The notes under the pieces are model-generated. The model was not told the DNA's origin. It made no database searches and was given only the letters and a program-made list of their open reading frames with translations. A stretch of DNA of 64,000 bases from Methylobacterium sp. Leaf465 (lineage in GTDB: Bacteria > Pseudomonadota > Alphaproteobacteria > Rhizobiales > Beijerinckiaceae): the NCBI RefSeq assembly GCF_001424705.1, contig NZ_LMRA01000011.1, positions 1-64,000 on the forward strand, in the 5' to 3' direction. Below, in pieces: positions 63,980 through 64,000 of the stretch; the first letter of the stretch is position 1; each line of letters begins with the position of its first letter. The position numbers were made by a program, and so were the translations under genes.

Positions 63980-64000
63980 AGCCAATCGCACATCGCTGAT

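Overview
The window is high-GC, densely coded alphaproteobacterial chromosome. The gene set suggests Methylobacterium/Methylorubrum: tandem-PAS MCP, MHYT hybrid kinase, OpgC, GDH of the very large NAD-dependent class, and an oxalyl-CoA pathway. No ribosomal or marker gene was compared, so the genus is an inference.

Layout. 0-2.8 kb: a decayed IS5-type element followed by mostly non-coding sequence with a tRNA-like fragment. 2.8-25.7 kb: ordinary chromosome, with tRNA-Leu(CAG), leuC, a 2-hydroxyacid dehydrogenase, a periplasmic protein with two AprI/Inh-like repeats, trhO-slyX, an aldehyde dehydrogenase, a class II glutamine amidotransferase, a lone receiver protein, rpsU, a soluble MCP, the 1623-residue GDH, a PAS-PAS-HTH regulator, an FKBP isomerase, and an envelope-polysaccharide set (GNAT, flippase, SGNH hydrolase, OpgC). 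26-28.6 kb: a KaiC-like ATPase overlapping an HWE-type histidine kinase.

28.6-43.4 kb is the most interesting part, an oxalate island. It holds a FadR-type GntR regulator, oxalyl-CoA decarboxylase (oxc), two formyl-CoA/oxalate CoA-transferases, an oxalate:formate antiporter-like MFS protein, a single-PAS protein, and OsmC, SnoaL-like and esterase genes. It also holds three minus-strand genes of unknown role: a P-loop kinase, a small ABM-like protein and a CBS-pair protein. A TTGGTAT/TGGTATGCCA motif recurs in the control regions of oxc, of the PAS-frc2/osmC divergent pair and of oxlT. It probably marks one GntR-controlled oxalate regulon. In outline, oxalate enters by antiport with formate, is charged with CoA by Frc, is decarboxylated by Oxc to formyl-CoA, and the CoA is recycled by Frc.

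43.4-64 kb is patchier. It has small hypotheticals, an HNH remnant, a metallophosphoesterase, an IS with intact ends but a stopped transposase, a nine-hundred-residue MHYT hybrid kinase, a decayed LacI regulator beside a Gfo/Idh/MocA oxidoreductase, an MFS exporter, a DnaQ-like exonuclease, an SDR, a MetA-type porin, the maf-yacG-tRNA-Phe block, tRNA-Gly(CCC), a lipase with three C-terminal repeats, and umuD next to an internally deleted umuC. All functions are read from sequence motifs and recalled families. No database search was possible.
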